NCBI RefSeq assembly: GCF_020567705.1
Contig: NZ_JAJDJU010000014.1
Coordinates: 1 to 64,000, forward strand
Origin: Acidocella sp. KAb 2-4
Lineage (GTDB): Bacteria > Pseudomonadota > Alphaproteobacteria > Acetobacterales > Acetobacteraceae
Reading direction: 5' to 3'
DNA: 64,000 nucleotides
Under the pieces are notes generated by a model that was not told where the DNA came from, did no database searches, and saw only the letters and a list, made by a program, of their open reading frames with translations. This document shows positions 9,875 to 18,327 of this stretch, piece by piece. The translations under genes and the position numbers were made by a program. Numbering within the stretch: position 1 is the stretch's first letter; each line of letters opens with the position of its first letter.

Positions 9875-11287
9875 TCACGCCTCCAGAGGCGGAAAGCGTA
9901 GCCGCACGACCGTACCTTTGCCGACCTCGCTCTCGATAGTCACCTGTCCGCCATGCAGATCTAGAATCGAATGTACGATGGAAAGTCCCAGTCCCGAGCC
10001 TTGCGCGGCTTTATGGCCGCGCGCCGGGTCAGTCTGGTAGAAGCGATCGAACAGCCGGGGCAGATGTTCGGGCGCGATACCCGGCCCCTGGTCGGCGATG
10101 GCAATTTCCACGCCGCTGGCGGGCGAGCCGGAAATGCTCAGCGTGATCTGCGAGCCAAGCGGCGCATGGCGCACCGCATTGGCCAGCACATTCCCCACCG
10201 CCTGCCGGAAAAGCAGCGTGTCGGCATAAAGCGCAGCCGCACCCTCGGTGCGGATAAGTAAATTTCTAGCGTTCGCCTGGGCGTCATATTGGGCGATCAC
10301 CCAGGCGCAAAGTTCAATTGCTTCGAAACGTTCATAACGAAGCGCGTGACTGGGGTTCTCCACGCGCGCCAGGAAAAGCAGGTTCTCGATTAACCCAGTC
10401 AGGCGCTGACAATCTTCCAGGGCTGAGGCAATCGTATCGCGATACTCCTCGCCGCTGCGTGGGCGGGTCAGGCAGACTTCCAGGCTGCCATTGAGGTTCG
10501 AGAGTGGCGTGCGCAGCTCATGGGCGATGTCGGCTGAGAAGCGTGAGAGGCGGCCGAAGTTGGAGTCCAGATTGTACAGCATCTGGTTGAAGACCTGCAC
10601 AAGCCCGGCCAGCTCGCGTGGCCAGGGCGGGTCCAGCGGGATGCGCCGGGAAAGTTGCGCGGACGTGATGCTCTGCGCCACCTTGGCGATGCGCGTCACT
10701 GGCGCCAGCGCGTGTGCGGCGGCCAGCCGCCCGGCCCCCAGCAAAAGCGGCACCATCAGCACGAAGAACACGGCCAGGGCGCGGTGAAAATCCGTCAGCA
10801 GCGCCTTGTCCCGCGTGATGTCCAGGGCAATTTGCAGCACCACGCCACCTGACCCCTGGGCACCTTGCAGGGGCAGGCTGCTCAGCAGCCAGGAGCTATT
10901 GCCTGTCTGGTAGGGGATGAGCGGCAGGCTCTGTACGCCGCGCACGGCGGGGAACATGGCCACAGGCAGTAGCGCGCCCATGTCCGGCGTCTCGCCCACC
11001 TGCCGCCCCGCCACCAGTACCCTGGCCTCATAGGCGCGCAGCCGGGCGCCATCAGTCTCTTTCAAAATCTCATTGATGAGTAGGTTCGGCGCGCCATCGC
11101 CTTCGTTCAGATCATCCTGAAATTCCGCAGCCTTGGCCTGGAGAAAATCCTTGTGCGCGGCGGTGAAATTCGTCTCCAGCTTCCCGTTGGCCAACAGCGC
11201 GAACAACCCAACCGCAAGCAGGGCGCCCAGCGTGTAAAGAAGTGCCAGTCGCCCACTGATGGAAGTTGGGCGGAGCCGGATTTTCAT
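9875..11287 (-). CDS. Sensor histidine kinase (CusS/IrlS-like)
   Basis: A 470-residue membrane sensor kinase. A first membrane segment is near residue 10-30, followed by a periplasmic sensing region and a second segment near 155-175, then HAMP. The H-box FSADIAHELRTP places the phosphorylated histidine at H256. N-box NVLANAVRHAP, G1 DQGPGI and G2 GSGLGLS complete the ATPase domain. The start at 11287 overlaps the response regulator stop (ATGA), which fixes it over the longer upstream frame. By family it likely senses a metal ion or envelope stress and controls the pump genes just downstream. Confidence 0.92.
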   Translation of the reverse strand: MKIRLRPTSISGRLALLYTLGALLAVGLFALLANGKLETNFTAAHKDFLQAKAAEFQDDLNEGDGAPNLLINEILKETDGARLRAYEARVLVAGRQVGETPDMGALLPVAMFPAVRGVQSLPLIPYQTGNSSWLLSSLPLQGAQGSGGVVLQIALDITRDKALLTDFHRALAVFFVLMVPLLLGAGRLAAAHALAPVTRIAKVAQSITSAQLSRRIPLDPPWPRELAGLVQVFNQMLYNLDSNFGRLSRFSADIAHELRTPLSNLNGSLEVCLTRPRSGEEYRDTIASALEDCQRLTGLIENLLFLARVENPSHALRYERFEAIELCAWVIAQYDAQANARNLLIRTEGAAALYADTLLFRQAVGNVLANAVRHAPLGSQITLSISGSPASGVEIAIADQGPGIAPEHLPRLFDRFYQTDPARGHKAAQGSGLGLSIVHSILDLHGGQVTIESEVGKGTVVRLRFPPLEA

Positions 11288-11955
11288 GACTCCAGAACAT
11301 AACCAGTGCCGCGGATCGTGTGCAGCAGGGCGGTCTCGAAGGGGGTGTCCAGCTTGGCGCGCAGGCGGCGCACCAGCGCATCCACGGCGTTGGATTGCTG
11401 GTCGTGGAACAGGCCCCAAATTGCCTCCGCGATCATTGTGCGCGACAAAACCCGCCCCTTGTTGCGCGCCAGCAGAAGTAGCAGCGCATACTCCTTGGCG
11501 GTGAGCTGCAATTCCTGCCCCGCCCGGCAGACACGGTGGCGTAGGGTGTCGATCTCAAGATCGCTCACCGCGACAACGCTGCTGTCTCGCGCGGCCTTGG
11601 GCTGACGTGCCAGATTACGCAGCCTTGCCAACAATTCCGCGAAGGCAAAGGGTTTAATTAGATAATCATTGGCACCGAGGTCAAACCCGCGCACGCGGTC
11701 CTCCACATGATCCCGTGCGGTCAGGAACAGAACCGGCGTGGCGCGGCCGGCGGCACGCAGGCGGGTCAGCACTTGCCAGCCATCCAGGCCTGGCAGCATG
11801 ACATCGAGGACGATGACGTCGAATTCATGGCGCAGTGCCAAGTCTAGCGCGTCCGTACCGTTACCCACCGTGTCCACGGCATGGCCATCCTCACGCAGCC
11901 CCTTGGTGAGGTAATCAACCGTTTTCTGTTCGTCTTCGGCCAGTAGAAGCTGCAT
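11284..11955 (-). CDS. OmpR-family response regulator (CusR/CopR-like)
   Basis: A 223-residue regulator. The receiver domain has the acidic pocket AEDEQ at its start, D51 as phosphoacceptor in VLDVMLPG, and the conserved K in LIKPFAF. The C-terminal winged helix ends with the usual RGTGYVL. The start MQLLLAEDE at 11955 was preferred over one ten codons upstream because it begins at the canonical receiver strand. It is first in the regulator-kinase-adaptor-pump-channel run, so the whole set may be one autoregulated operon. Confidence 0.92.
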   Translation of the reverse strand: MQLLLAEDEQKTVDYLTKGLREDGHAVDTVGNGTDALDLALRHEFDVIVLDVMLPGLDGWQVLTRLRAAGRATPVLFLTARDHVEDRVRGFDLGANDYLIKPFAFAELLARLRNLARQPKAARDSSVVAVSDLEIDTLRHRVCRAGQELQLTAKEYALLLLLARNKGRVLSRTMIAEAIWGLFHDQQSNAVDALVRRLRAKLDTPFETALLHTIRGTGYVLES

Positions 11956-12249
11956 GTCCGTTCTTTTATAAAGCCCGCCGGTCAATCATAGACCGGGCAA
12001 CGTAAACAGGCCAACGATGGCCCCTTCTGGCTTGAGAATCCATTGCTGTGGCGCTCGTTCTGGCCGGCTTCACGCGTGTTTCGTCTTCCGTCTGTTTGGT
12101 CACCACTGCGCTGATGAAACCAGCAAGCACCACCGGCCATAGTTCAAGTCGAAGCTTTTTGATAAAAAACTTGTGAGCCCGGATAAACAGGTTTCCATCC
12201 ACTTTTGTCTCGGTTCCGGGCCAGAGAGTAAAAGTTGGGCTGGGCGCTT
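11956..12249. other. Intergenic region between divergent blocks
   Basis: About 290 bases without a credible gene. A hairpin CCGGTC/GACCGG (11978-11996) lies just upstream of the response regulator and could be a leader or operator. On the minus strand an A/T-rich TTTATAAAAG follows it, near where a promoter is expected. I see no other recognised feature; small frames here have no family signature. Confidence 0.4.
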
Positions 12250-12295
12250 CATGACAGGTTTTAGTCCGGAGGAGAGGCTTCCGGCGCCTGTCATG
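12250..12295 (+). promoter_or_regulatory. Structured leader A (paired with leader at 13625)
   Basis: A perfect 9-bp inverted repeat (CATGACAGG at 12250-12258, CCTGTCATG at 12287-12295) encloses a smaller hairpin built on TCCGGA and TTCCGG. It ends 10 bases before the DUF932 start and includes the GGAG that would serve as ribosome binding site at its 3' foot. Almost the same structure, with compensating base changes, precedes the ParB gene. It may control translation or transcription of both. Confidence 0.6.
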
Positions 12296-12305
12296 GAGAA
12301 GTGCC

Positions 12306-13523
12306 ATGGATATCAATACGTCTACCGCGGTGGCGGTTGTAGGGGCGAACGCTGGCCGGGCTGGGTTGGCGGGTTTTAAGGTCGATGTCAGCCGGGGTGA
12401 GCGGCTGGGGCGGGTGTCGTCGGAATGGTTTTCGCGGCCCGACGATGAGCGGTTTCTGTCGCTGCCGGAGTTGTATGACGCGGTGAGGGCCCGTGCGGAG
12501 AGGGCTGAGGCGCGGACCGTGGAGAGCCGAGCCATCCGGGTGGAGGCGCGGCGTGACGATGGCGATCGGCTGGCACTGATTGTGCCAGGACAGGAGCGGC
12601 CGGTGGTGCCGACCCATTGGAGTTTTGCCCAGCTTTGCGGGCTGGTGGGTGCGCCGACGGGGTATATGCGTGAACTGCCCGCGCCGCTGGCGGGGATTAA
12701 TCTGCAACATGGACTGCTCAATCACCGCGCCGAGCTGGTGAAGACGCTGGAGACCAACGACGGGCGGGTAGAACTGCGCGCCGTTACTGGTCCGGATTAT
12801 GGGCGCATCTGGGACCACGAGCTTGTCTCGGCGGTGATGCGGATCGCCGGCAATGGCACCGGCGATACCGCCTGGAAAGTGCCGGGCGTGTTGGACTGGG
12901 CGACCATGACGCACAACCCGTATGTGGATGTGACGAAGGAGACGACAACGCTTTATGCCAGCGACCGGGATGTATTTCTGTTTCTGGTCGATGATACGCA
13001 CCCGATCGAGGCGGGGCGGTTGCCGAATGGTGAACCGGATCTATATTTTCGCGGGTTCTATTGCTGGAACAGCGAGGTCGGCTCGAAGACCCTGGGTATC
13101 GCGTCGTTTTATCTGCGCGCGGTTTGCGCCAATCGCAACATCTGGGGCGCCGAGGATTTTCAGGAGATCAGCATCCGGCATAGCAAATTCGCGACCCAGC
13201 GTTTTGCGCATGAGGCAGCACCGGCGCTGCGGCGATTTGCCAATTCCTCGCCCGCGCCGTTCGTGGCGGGGATTAGAGCCGCGCGGGAACAGATTGTCGC
13301 GCGCCAGGATGATGAGCGCGAGAGTTTTCTGCGTAAGCGCGGTTTCAGCAAGGGCGAGACAGCGAAGATTATCGCCACCGTACTGGAGGAGGAAGGTCAT
13401 CCGCCGGAGAGCGTGTTCGACTTCGTGCAGGGCATCACCGCGCTGGCGCGCTCGCGCCCGCATCAGGATGCCCGGCTGGAGCTGGAGGGCAAGGCGAAGC
13501 TGCTGTTGGAACGGGCGGCGTAA
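12306..13523 (+). CDS. DUF932 (phage/plasmid-like) protein
   Basis: A 405-residue protein of the DUF932 family, common on alphaproteobacterial plasmids and ICEs. It is of unknown function; some relatives sit near recombination or anti-restriction genes. The recognisable core runs from about residue 100 to 330, with the typical WEVP-like segment (here TAWKVPGVLDW), a central YFRGFYCWNSEVG stretch and RAVCANRNIWG. It opens the maintenance block, is followed by ParB and carries the same leader structure. No catalytic residues can be assigned. Confidence 0.85.
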   Translation: MDINTSTAVAVVGANAGRAGLAGFKVDVSRGERLGRVSSEWFSRPDDERFLSLPELYDAVRARAERAEARTVESRAIRVEARRDDGDRLALIVPGQERPVVPTHWSFAQLCGLVGAPTGYMRELPAPLAGINLQHGLLNHRAELVKTLETNDGRVELRAVTGPDYGRIWDHELVSAVMRIAGNGTGDTAWKVPGVLDWATMTHNPYVDVTKETTTLYASDRDVFLFLVDDTHPIEAGRLPNGEPDLYFRGFYCWNSEVGSKTLGIASFYLRAVCANRNIWGAEDFQEISIRHSKFATQRFAHEAAPALRRFANSSPAPFVAGIRAAREQIVARQDDERESFLRKRGFSKGETAKIIATVLEEEGHPPESVFDFVQGITALARSRPHQDARLELEGKAKLLLERAA

Positions 13524-13624
13524 CGGGCGCGTTGTTCTTCGTGGTTATGTTTGCCGTGGGCCGGTTTTGGTCCACGGCATTTTTTATGGAGCCGGGCAGA
13601 GAGGCAGAGGGCGGAGCAAAAATT

Positions 13625-13671
13625 CGTGACGGGTTATAGGTCAGGAGAGTGGCTCCGGGCCGCCCGTCATG
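13625..13671 (+). promoter_or_regulatory. Structured leader B (homologue of leader at 12250)
   Basis: The arms CGTGACGGG and CCCGTCATG pair over 9 positions with one G-T wobble. An inner hairpin GGAG...CTCC lies between. Compared with leader A, one pair changes from A-T to G-C and another from A-T to G-T while pairing is kept. The remaining sequence is closely similar, including the GTCATGGAG foot. It stops 11 bases before the ParB start. The covariation favours a conserved RNA or DNA structure over chance similarity. Confidence 0.6.
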
Positions 13672-13682
13672 GAGTTTTTCCC

Positions 13683-15818
13683 ATGGCCAAAACTGTTCAG
13701 AAAATCACGCTCAGTGCCTCGCGCGATATCCCATTCGATCGGCTGGTGCTCTCGCAATCCAATGTCCGGCGCATAAAGGCCGGCGTTTCGATCGAAGAAT
13801 TAGCGGCGGATATTGCGCGGCGCACGCTGCTGCAAAGCATCACGGTCCGTCCCGTGCTGGATGAGGCGGGTGCCGAGACCGGCATGTTCGAAATCCCTGC
13901 CGGCGGGCGCCGCTACCGCGCGCTGGAATTGCTGGTGAAGCAAAAGCGCCTGGCCAAGACCGCGCCGATCCCCTGCGTTGTGCGCACCGAGGGTATCGCA
14001 GAGGAGGACAGCCTGGCGGAGAATGTGCAGCGTGCGCCGCTGCATCCGCTGGATCAGTTCCGGGCGTTTCAGGCGTTGCGCGAGAAGGGGCAGAGCGAGG
14101 AGGAAATTGCGGCGGTGTTTTTTGTCGCGGTCTCGGTGGTGAAGCAGCGGCTGCGGCTGGCTGCCGTCTCGCCCCGGTTGCTGGAAGTGTATGCTGAGGA
14201 CGAGATGAACCTCGACCAGCTGATGGCGTTCTCGGTCAGCCCGGACCATGAGCGCCAGGAGCAGGTGTGGGAGGCGCTGCAGCGTTCCTACAACAAAGAG
14301 CCTTACCAGATCCGCCGGATGCTGACCGAAGGGGCGGTGCGCGCCTCTGACAAGCGGGCACAATATGCCGGTGAGGATTATATCGCGGCAGGTGGGCCGA
14401 TCATGCGCGATCTGTTCCAGCAGGATGATGGCGGCTGGTTGCAGGATGCCGGGCTGCTGGTGCGCGTGGTGGCGGAAAAGTTGGAGCGCGATGGCGATGC
14501 TCTCCGCGCCGAGGGCTGGAAATGGGTCGAAATGGCACCTGAATTTCCGTATGGCCACAGCTACGGCCTGCGGCGCATTCCGGGCACGCGCCGTCCGTTG
14601 ACCGATGAAGAAATCGCTCAGGTCGAGGCGTTACGGGTCGAGGCTGAGCAACTCGAGGAGGAAGCCGCCGTGGCGGATGAAGTCTCCGATGATGCCGATG
14701 CTCGCCTCGCGGAAATCGAGGCGGAGATTGACGCGCTGACCCAGCGCCCGCCGGTGTATGACCCTGCCGAAATTGCCATGGCAGGTGTGTTTGTCAGTAT
14801 CGACGGCAGTGGCGCGCTGCGGGTGGAACGCGGCTATGTTCGCCCCGAGGATGAGCCGGTGGTGGTTGAAGAAGCCGATGAGGTGGATTTGGCAAGCGAG
14901 GGCAGTGGTATCGCAAATGATGATAGCGATCCCGCCATGCTGGAAAGCCGCATCATCGTCGCGCATGTCGGTGATGCGGCCGATCCGGAGCCGGAGGAGG
15001 AAGACGGCATCAAGCCTTTGCCCGACCGGCTGCTGACGGAGCTGACGGCCTATCGCACTCTGGCGCTGCGCGAGGCGTTGGGCCATGAGCCCGGTATTGC
15101 TTACCTCGCCCTGCTGCACGCGCTGTGCCTGCGGCTATTCTACCGCTACGGTGCCGAATCCTGCCTGGAGATTGAGGCGAAGAGCGTGATGTTCGGCGCC
15201 CAGGCGCAGGGCTTGGCTGATACGCCCTTGGCGGCACGGGTTGATGCGCGGCACGAGGCCTGGGCGGCGCAATTGCCGGAGGATACCAGCGAATTATGGG
15301 AGGTTTTGGCGGCGTTCGACAGCGACAGCCGGGAGGCCTTATTCGCCCATTGCGTGGCGCTGACGCTGAATGCCACGCATGACGCCTATAATCGCCGCCC
15401 CCGGGCGCTGGCGCATGCAGGGCGGCTGGCTGAGACGATGACGCTTGATCTGGTAGCTGCTGGGTGGGTGCCGACGGCGGAGAATTATTTCGGCCGGGTG
15501 ACGAAGGCGCGCATTCTGGAGGCGGTGCGCGAGGCTAAGGGCGAGCAGGCCGCGCAACGGCTTGAGGGGCTGAAGAAGGACGCCATGGCCGAGGCCGCAG
15601 CGCAGGCGCTGGCGGGCTCTGGCTGGCTACCAGAGGCGCTGCGCACGAAAGGCGTGGAGACCATGACGATGTGGGCAGATTCTGTGGCAGAAGCCACGCA
15701 TTGTGCCGTCGCCGCCGATGCCAGCGCGGATGTGGCAGACGAGGTGGTTGAGGCTGCCGATCTTCCATCCGCTGAAGACGAAGCACAGATCGAGCCGCAC
15801 GAGATCGCGGCGGAGTGA
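13683..15818 (+). CDS. ParB/RepB/Spo0J-family partition-type protein, long form
   Basis: A 711-residue protein. Residues about 10-115 are a ParB/Srx-like N-terminal domain with the CTP-binding motif GGRRYRAL and ENVQRAPLHPLDQ. A helix-turn-helix region follows near 125-170 (SEEEIAAVFFVAVSVVKQRLRL). The long C-terminal half has acidic linkers and a second folded part seen in plasmid and ICE ParB proteins of alphaproteobacteria. The ATG at 13683 follows the leader hairpin and fits the ParB start; the open frame extends 44 codons further upstream without family similarity. No parA is adjacent. The ParA-like ATPase is 17 kb away, so this protein may instead act as a nucleoid-type regulator of element genes. 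Confidence 0.9.
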   Translation: MAKTVQKITLSASRDIPFDRLVLSQSNVRRIKAGVSIEELAADIARRTLLQSITVRPVLDEAGAETGMFEIPAGGRRYRALELLVKQKRLAKTAPIPCVVRTEGIAEEDSLAENVQRAPLHPLDQFRAFQALREKGQSEEEIAAVFFVAVSVVKQRLRLAAVSPRLLEVYAEDEMNLDQLMAFSVSPDHERQEQVWEALQRSYNKEPYQIRRMLTEGAVRASDKRAQYAGEDYIAAGGPIMRDLFQQDDGGWLQDAGLLVRVVAEKLERDGDALRAEGWKWVEMAPEFPYGHSYGLRRIPGTRRPLTDEEIAQVEALRVEAEQLEEEAAVADEVSDDADARLAEIEAEIDALTQRPPVYDPAEIAMAGVFVSIDGSGALRVERGYVRPEDEPVVVEEADEVDLASEGSGIANDDSDPAMLESRIIVAHVGDAADPEPEEEDGIKPLPDRLLTELTAYRTLALREALGHEPGIAYLALLHALCLRLFYRYGAESCLEIEAKSVMFGAQAQGLADTPLAARVDARHEAWAAQLPEDTSELWEVLAAFDSDSREALFAHCVALTLNATHDAYNRRPRALAHAGRLAETMTLDLVAAGWVPTAENYFGRVTKARILEAVREAKGEQAAQRLEGLKKDAMAEAAAQALAGSGWLPEALRTKGVETMTMWADSVAEATHCAVAADASADVADEVVEAADLPSAEDEAQIEPHEIAAE

Positions 15819-15830
15819 TCCCAGAACCCC

Positions 15831-15852
15831 GAGGCGGCCCAAAGGCCGCCTC
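15831..15852 (+). terminator. Hairpin after the ParB gene
   Basis: A perfect 9-bp stem GAGGCGGCC/GGCCGCCTC with a CAAA loop lies 12 bases after the ParB stop. It has no T run, so it may stabilise the mRNA 3' end or act as a weak terminator. Confidence 0.5.
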
Positions 15853-15879
15853 GCCTCTATTCCTTCACACCATCCAAAC

Positions 15880-15916
15880 CCGGCTTCGTGCCGAGTTTTG
15901 CATTTCTGGAGACAGA
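15880..15916 (+). promoter_or_regulatory. Leader C1: hairpin plus shared tail before ribosome binding site
   Basis: A short stem CGGC/GCCG is followed by GTTTTGCATTTCTGGAG, which carries the ribosome binding site. The same layout and the same 17-base tail occur upstream of the gene at 16869, where the stem is longer. It looks like a terminator-type hairpin placed directly in the leader, possibly an attenuator. Confidence 0.5.
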
Positions 15917-15918
15917 TC

Positions 15919-16416
15919 ATGTCAGACAATCACAATCCAGCATCTGGTCAGCAACCGCTTCCTGCGGTTGATCTTTTTATGGCGGCATGGGAACAAAAAG
16001 AACGCGCGTATCGCGAGCGCGCGTGTGCCGTGCTCGAGGGCAACAAGAAAGTGCTTTTCGGTATTCTGGCGGAACATGGCATTACCGCCGTGATCGTGAA
16101 TTTCGACGGCTATGGCGATAGCGGCCAGATCGAGGACATCACTGCCCAGAGCGGCGATGTTGTCGTTGAATTGCCTGATGAGCGGATTGAGATTTTCCGG
16201 CCGGGCTGGGATAGCCCGGACGTTGAACGCCAGACCCATACGGTGCGCGAAGCCATTGAGGCGCTATCCTATGATTTTTTGGCGCAGACGCATTGCGGCT
16301 GGGAGAATAATGAGGGCGCCTATGGCGATTTTACCTTCGACGTAACGGAGGGCAGCATCACGCTCGACTATAATGAGCGCTATACCGCCTCCGAAAACTA
16401 TTCGCATGAATTTTGA
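15919..16416 (+). CDS. DUF6878-like protein
   Basis: A 165-residue soluble protein that matches my memory of the DUF6878 family seen on alphaproteobacterial plasmids beside ParB and DUF932. Characteristic segments are VLFGILAEHGITAV, DGYGDSGQIE and the acidic C-terminus EGSITLDYNER. Function is unknown. The ATG at 15919 sits 7 bases after CTGGAG. The open frame upstream of it overlaps the ParB gene and was rejected. The next gene follows after 10 bases, so the two are probably co-translated. Confidence 0.75.
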   Translation: MSDNHNPASGQQPLPAVDLFMAAWEQKERAYRERACAVLEGNKKVLFGILAEHGITAVIVNFDGYGDSGQIEDITAQSGDVVVELPDERIEIFRPGWDSPDVERQTHTVREAIEALSYDFLAQTHCGWENNEGAYGDFTFDVTEGSITLDYNERYTASENYSHEF

Positions 16417-16426
16417 GGAGGCGAAG

Positions 16427-16792
16427 ATGGCGCATCCTTATCACCACGCTTTATCCTCTGCAAAAAAATGGGGCGGGACGGCGGAAGATTTTTTGAGCCT
16501 GCATACCTGGTTCGATGAGAGCAAGATGATCTCATCGGATTTTCGGCATCGAGCACTTCGCCATCATGCCGAAGGCATCTTCATGGCCGAGAGATTTTTT
16601 GGTTCCGTCATGACGATCTCGACGGGGCGTATTGTGCCTGTGCGCCTGATCGGCGAGCAGCATGTCCGTGAAGATCTCGGCTTCATACCAGGCTTCGCGG
16701 ATTGGATCAGAGCGATCCGCCCCGAACCCTGGATGGGCCGGACCATGGCGCTGCATCAGCAGCTTGATCCTTTCGAAGTCGATGCTGCCTGA
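16427..16792 (+). CDS. DUF6915-like protein
   Basis: A 121-residue protein that resembles the family I know as DUF6915: it begins MAHPYHHALSSAKKWGG and has WFDESK, DFRHRALRHHAEGIF and an RAIRPEPWMG end. It is rich in histidine near the middle (RHRALRHH). Function is unknown. A strong GAGGAGG ribosome binding site sets the ATG at 16427, ten bases after the previous stop. Confidence 0.72.
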   Translation: MAHPYHHALSSAKKWGGTAEDFLSLHTWFDESKMISSDFRHRALRHHAEGIFMAERFFGSVMTISTGRIVPVRLIGEQHVREDLGFIPGFADWIRAIRPEPWMGRTMALHQQLDPFEVDAA

Positions 16793-16829
16793 CCTTCTCG
16801 TTTTATCATTTATCTCTTTCAACCAATAA

Positions 16830-16864
16830 CCCGGCCCCGTGCCGGGTTTTGCATTTCTGGAGGC
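16830..16864 (+). promoter_or_regulatory. Leader C2: terminator-like hairpin upstream of the 16869 gene
   Basis: A 6-bp stem CCCGGC/GCCGGG with a CCCGT loop runs into TTTT (16847-16850), the form of a rho-independent terminator. The tail GTTTTGCATTTCTGGAG is identical to the one at leader C1, and the start codon follows a few bases later. It could end the preceding transcript or attenuate the following gene. Confidence 0.55.
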
Positions 16865-16868
16865 CAAA

Positions 16869-17372
16869 ATGGCGGATTATTTTTCACCGACCGTGATACC
16901 GGAAATCATTCCGAATGCGGATATGACGAAGCTGGAGCTTTTGTTGCTCTCGCAGATGTTTGATGCGGACTCGGATGGCGACGGAACGTATTTCCATTCC
17001 TGGCAAGGCCCATCGGATCTGATCTGGGTCAATCGCGCTGAACTTAGCGCGGCGCTGGACGCGACCCGCGGCAGCAAAAGCCAAGTGTATTTCTATGTGG
17101 AGGAGAAACTCAAAAATGCCACATCGGGTGATGACATCATTGAGCTGGATATGAGCGGGTTGTCGTGGGAGGTGATTCTCCAAGACATCGTGCGGCGCTC
17201 AGCCAAATTGCGTTATATCACCGTGATGACGGCGTTCACCTGTTCGAAAATGCGCGCCGATGGTTTTGGCGGCATGGCGTTGTTCATTACCGCCGAGGCC
17301 ATCAAAGCCTGCTCGACCACGGAGTTTCTGTCGGACTGTCTTGCCGACATCGCCGGGCAGGAGGGCGGGTAG
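16869..17372 (+). CDS. Conserved hypothetical protein of the maintenance block
   Basis: A 167-residue protein I do not recognise by name. It is soluble and mixed acidic, with an N-terminal segment IPNADMTKLELLLLSQMFD followed by DSDGDGTYF. This reads like a small helical domain before a beta-rich part. Similar short genes commonly accompany ParB and DUF6878 on alphaproteobacterial plasmids. The start at 16869 is set by the CTGGAGG site and the shared leader. Confidence 0.6.
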   Translation: MADYFSPTVIPEIIPNADMTKLELLLLSQMFDADSDGDGTYFHSWQGPSDLIWVNRAELSAALDATRGSKSQVYFYVEEKLKNATSGDDIIELDMSGLSWEVILQDIVRRSAKLRYITVMTAFTCSKMRADGFGGMALFITAEAIKACSTTEFLSDCLADIAGQEGG

Positions 17373-17459
17373 AAGGATGCCCGGGACAATTTACGCAGAA
17401 CCATGACCAATGCGGATGGGCCGAACCCGGCAGCGGGACGGCCCATTTTGCGTGGGCGA

Positions 17460-17885
17460 TTACAGCAGCATCGTTTTCACGCCCAGTGCTGCGCCAGCTT
17501 CGCCGAGGCGGCGGTCAAGCGTGCATAGGGTGGCGCCGTGATCCGCGCAGATGGCCAGGTGCAGGGCATCGCCCGCGCGCAGGCCGAGCGTGTATTGGTC
17601 CGCGAAGCGGGCAGCGGTGCGGAACTGCGGCCCGCTGACGGCCAAGTGCAAAAAACTTTCAGCGGCGAGTTGTGTGAACATCGCCAAAGCTTCGGCGCGG
17701 TGGACGGGTTGCAGCTGGCCGGTGCGTAATTTGATCGACAAGGCCGAGGAGAATTCGGTCATCACCCAGTCGCTGATGGCGAGGTCTCCGGCTTGCTGTG
17801 CCGCCAGCCAGGCCTGCATGCGCGGGGTCTCGGCTTCATTGGTTAGGGCGGCGACCAGCAGTGACGTGTCGAGATACAGGCTCAA
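17460..17885 (-). CDS. vapC: VapC-type toxin (PIN ribonuclease)
   Basis: A 141-residue PIN-domain protein, predicted to cut RNA when freed from its antitoxin. The four acidic positions are visible: D6 (YLDTSLL), E in [10 protein letters not shown] in RAGDALHL and D in TLDRRLG. The start is TTG at 17885, overlapping the antitoxin stop by 4 bases, as usual in vapBC operons. It is the downstream gene of the pair. Confidence 0.88.
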   Translation of the reverse strand: MSLYLDTSLLVAALTNEAETPRMQAWLAAQQAGDLAISDWVMTEFSSALSIKLRTGQLQPVHRAEALAMFTQLAAESFLHLAVSGPQFRTAARFADQYTLGLRAGDALHLAICADHGATLCTLDRRLGEAGAALGVKTMLL

Positions 17886-18124
17886 TAGCGCGCCTCGTCG
17901 CGCATTTTACGGATGGCCTCACGCGCGGGCTCAGCCTGGGTGGGCATATTCGCGGTTGTGGCTTGCAGCGCCCCGAGATTGACCGGCTTGCGCGGGATAT
18001 CAGCCGCGACGAGTTGCGCCACCGGCTTGCCCCTTCGGGTGATGCGTACGGCTTCTCCGGCGGCGGCCCGTTCGACGAGCTCGCTCAGATGCGCCTTGGC
18101 GTCGGCGAGGTTAACGCTGCCCAT
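17882..18124 (-). CDS. vapB: Phd/YefM-type antitoxin (VapB partner)
   Basis: An 80-residue antitoxin with the Phd/YefM N-terminal fold ([20 protein letters not shown], then [16 protein letters not shown]). That part binds DNA and represses the operon; the charged C-terminus would block the toxin. AGGAG lies 6 bases before the ATG at 18124. A longer frame to 18211 lacks support. Confidence 0.87.
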   Translation of the reverse strand: MGSVNLADAKAHLSELVERAAAGEAVRITRRGKPVAQLVAADIPRKPVNLGALQATTANMPTQAEPAREAIRKMRDEARY

Positions 18125-18212
18125 GGGATGCTCCTGACCAGTTAGATGGTCACTTGTAGCACGGATGCCGTGGGAGTGGAAGATTTTTGGCGGGCGTGGT
18201 GGCCCGGCCAAC

Positions 18213-18225
18213 CTCCGATTCGGAA
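18213..18225. promoter_or_regulatory. Dyad site 1 (TCCGATTCGGA core)
   Basis: An 11-base perfect palindrome around a central T, in the region between the divergent vapB and Toprim genes. The same dyad, extended to TTCCGATTCGGAA, recurs near 32767 and 34080, both in control regions. It may be an operator for an element-encoded regulator. Confidence 0.45.
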
Positions 18226-18327
18226 GATAGCGCGTGGGCAGGGCGGAACGATAGGCTGCGCTGTTCGGCAGCTTGATGGGCTGGTGCCCCGGTTGGCGGA
18301 AACTCTTTGGTGGTGGAGGAGAAAGCG

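Noticed and set aside
13551-13682. Upstream extension of the ParB-like gene
   Set aside because: The extension runs through the conserved leader hairpin and carries no family similarity.
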